From contig NZ_KE386569.1 in assembly GCF_000427625.1 (NCBI RefSeq), positions 2,780,789 through 2,844,788 of the forward strand: a stretch of 64,000 bases of DNA, given 5' to 3'. The stretch comes from Methylobacter luteus IMV-B-3098. Lineage in GTDB: Bacteria; Pseudomonadota; Gammaproteobacteria; Methylococcales; Methylomonadaceae. Below the pieces are notes generated by a model. It had not been told where the DNA came from and ran no database searches. It was given only the letters and a program-made list of their open reading frames with translations. This document shows, piece after piece, positions 63,809-64,000 of the stretch; positions within the stretch are counted from its first letter, which is position 1; the number at the start of each line of letters is the position of its first letter. The translations under genes were made by a program, and so were the position numbers.

Positions 63809-64000
63809 GTGCATAAATCAATCCGGTTCAAACTCTTTTTGACATTTTTGCTGACGACGAGCTTTGTCGTTTCGGGCATGTATCTGTTCATGCGCTGGTC
63901 GCTGGATCGCGGGTTTAACGATTTCATTGAAACACGTCAGCAGGAACGCATCAGCACGCTGATCGAGGGCCTGAGCGAATACTATGCCGGGGATCAGGGC
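63809..64000 (+). CDS. Sensor histidine kinase, 5' part (cut by window edge)
   Basis: The frame opens with GTG (HKSIRFKLFLTFLLTTSFVV) and contains one membrane helix and the RGFNDFIETRQQERI pattern seen in BaeS-type kinases. Only 64 codons are present, so the kinase core is outside the window. The start has only a weak ribosome site (CGGGT). Confidence 0.7.
   Translation, partial: MHKSIRFKLFLTFLLTTSFVVSGMYLFMRWSLDRGFNDFIETRQQERISTLIEGLSEYYAGDQG

Overview
The window reads as an ordinary chromosomal segment of a gammaproteobacterium. I favour an aerobic methylotroph or methanotroph of the Methylococcales type, but this is an inference: no methane or methanol oxidation gene and no hexulose-phosphate synthase lies in the window. 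Support comes from the joint presence of an adjacent zwf-gnd pair, a DabA-type inorganic-carbon operon, abundant short palindromic intergenic repeats and gammaproteobacterial housekeeping genes (rep, comM, ubiK, speE/speA, mtnBDC).

Layout. 0-6.2 kb: a free-standing copy of a domain usually attached to GMC/cholesterol-oxidase-like proteins, a GMC oxidoreductase, a metallophosphoesterase and a CHAT (caspase-like) protein, all on the plus strand, the last two almost fused. 6.3-12.7 kb (minus strand): tRNA-Arg(CCG), Rep helicase, a retropepsin-like protease, ComM, UbiK, a MarR regulator with a C-terminal cysteine cluster, and spermidine synthase. 12.8-15.5 kb: arginine decarboxylase and a beta-hydroxyacid dehydrogenase. 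15.6-21.4 kb: a pilin gene overlapping a YchJ gene, facing a four-gene minor-pilin operon whose PilV-like member carries about four Cys-paired tandem repeats. 22-27.8 kb (minus strand): a five-haem cytochrome with two Ig-like repeats, an ABC exporter ATPase plus adaptor without a permease, and NADP-isocitrate dehydrogenase. 28-30 kb: methionine salvage mtnB-mtnD-mtnC. 30.7-33.6 kb: gnd-zwf. 33.7-36.3 kb: porin, FMN-binding protein and membrane protein behind a possible Fur site. 36.6-39.9 kb: a porin behind a clear tandem Pho box, then a choice-of-anchor I type protein. 40-41.2 kb: a flippase.

41.2-58.1 kb is the most interesting part. It holds an OmpR-type two-component system, a beta-carbonic anhydrase, a universal stress protein, a SulP anion transporter, two paralogous small membrane proteins, and a five-gene operon of DabA plus four NuoL/M/N-like antiporter subunits. 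Two promoter regions, one before carbonic anhydrase and one before the small membrane protein that precedes the operon, share the same tandem 11-bp operator, -10 box and downstream block at identical spacing. This suggests that the two-component system controls a larger-than-usual CO2/bicarbonate uptake module.

58-64 kb: a methyltransferase, a gamma-glutamylcyclotransferase-like protein, GTP cyclohydrolase II, a 1.4-kb island with two integron-cassette-like genes (one bona fide attC-like site) bounded by exact 27-bp direct repeats, an M20 amidohydrolase, a DUF4405-type membrane protein, and the start of a sensor kinase cut by the window edge.

Several families of palindromic intergenic repeats, Pho/Fur-like sites and three hairpin terminators are annotated. 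All family assignments come from reading motifs by eye; no database search was run.
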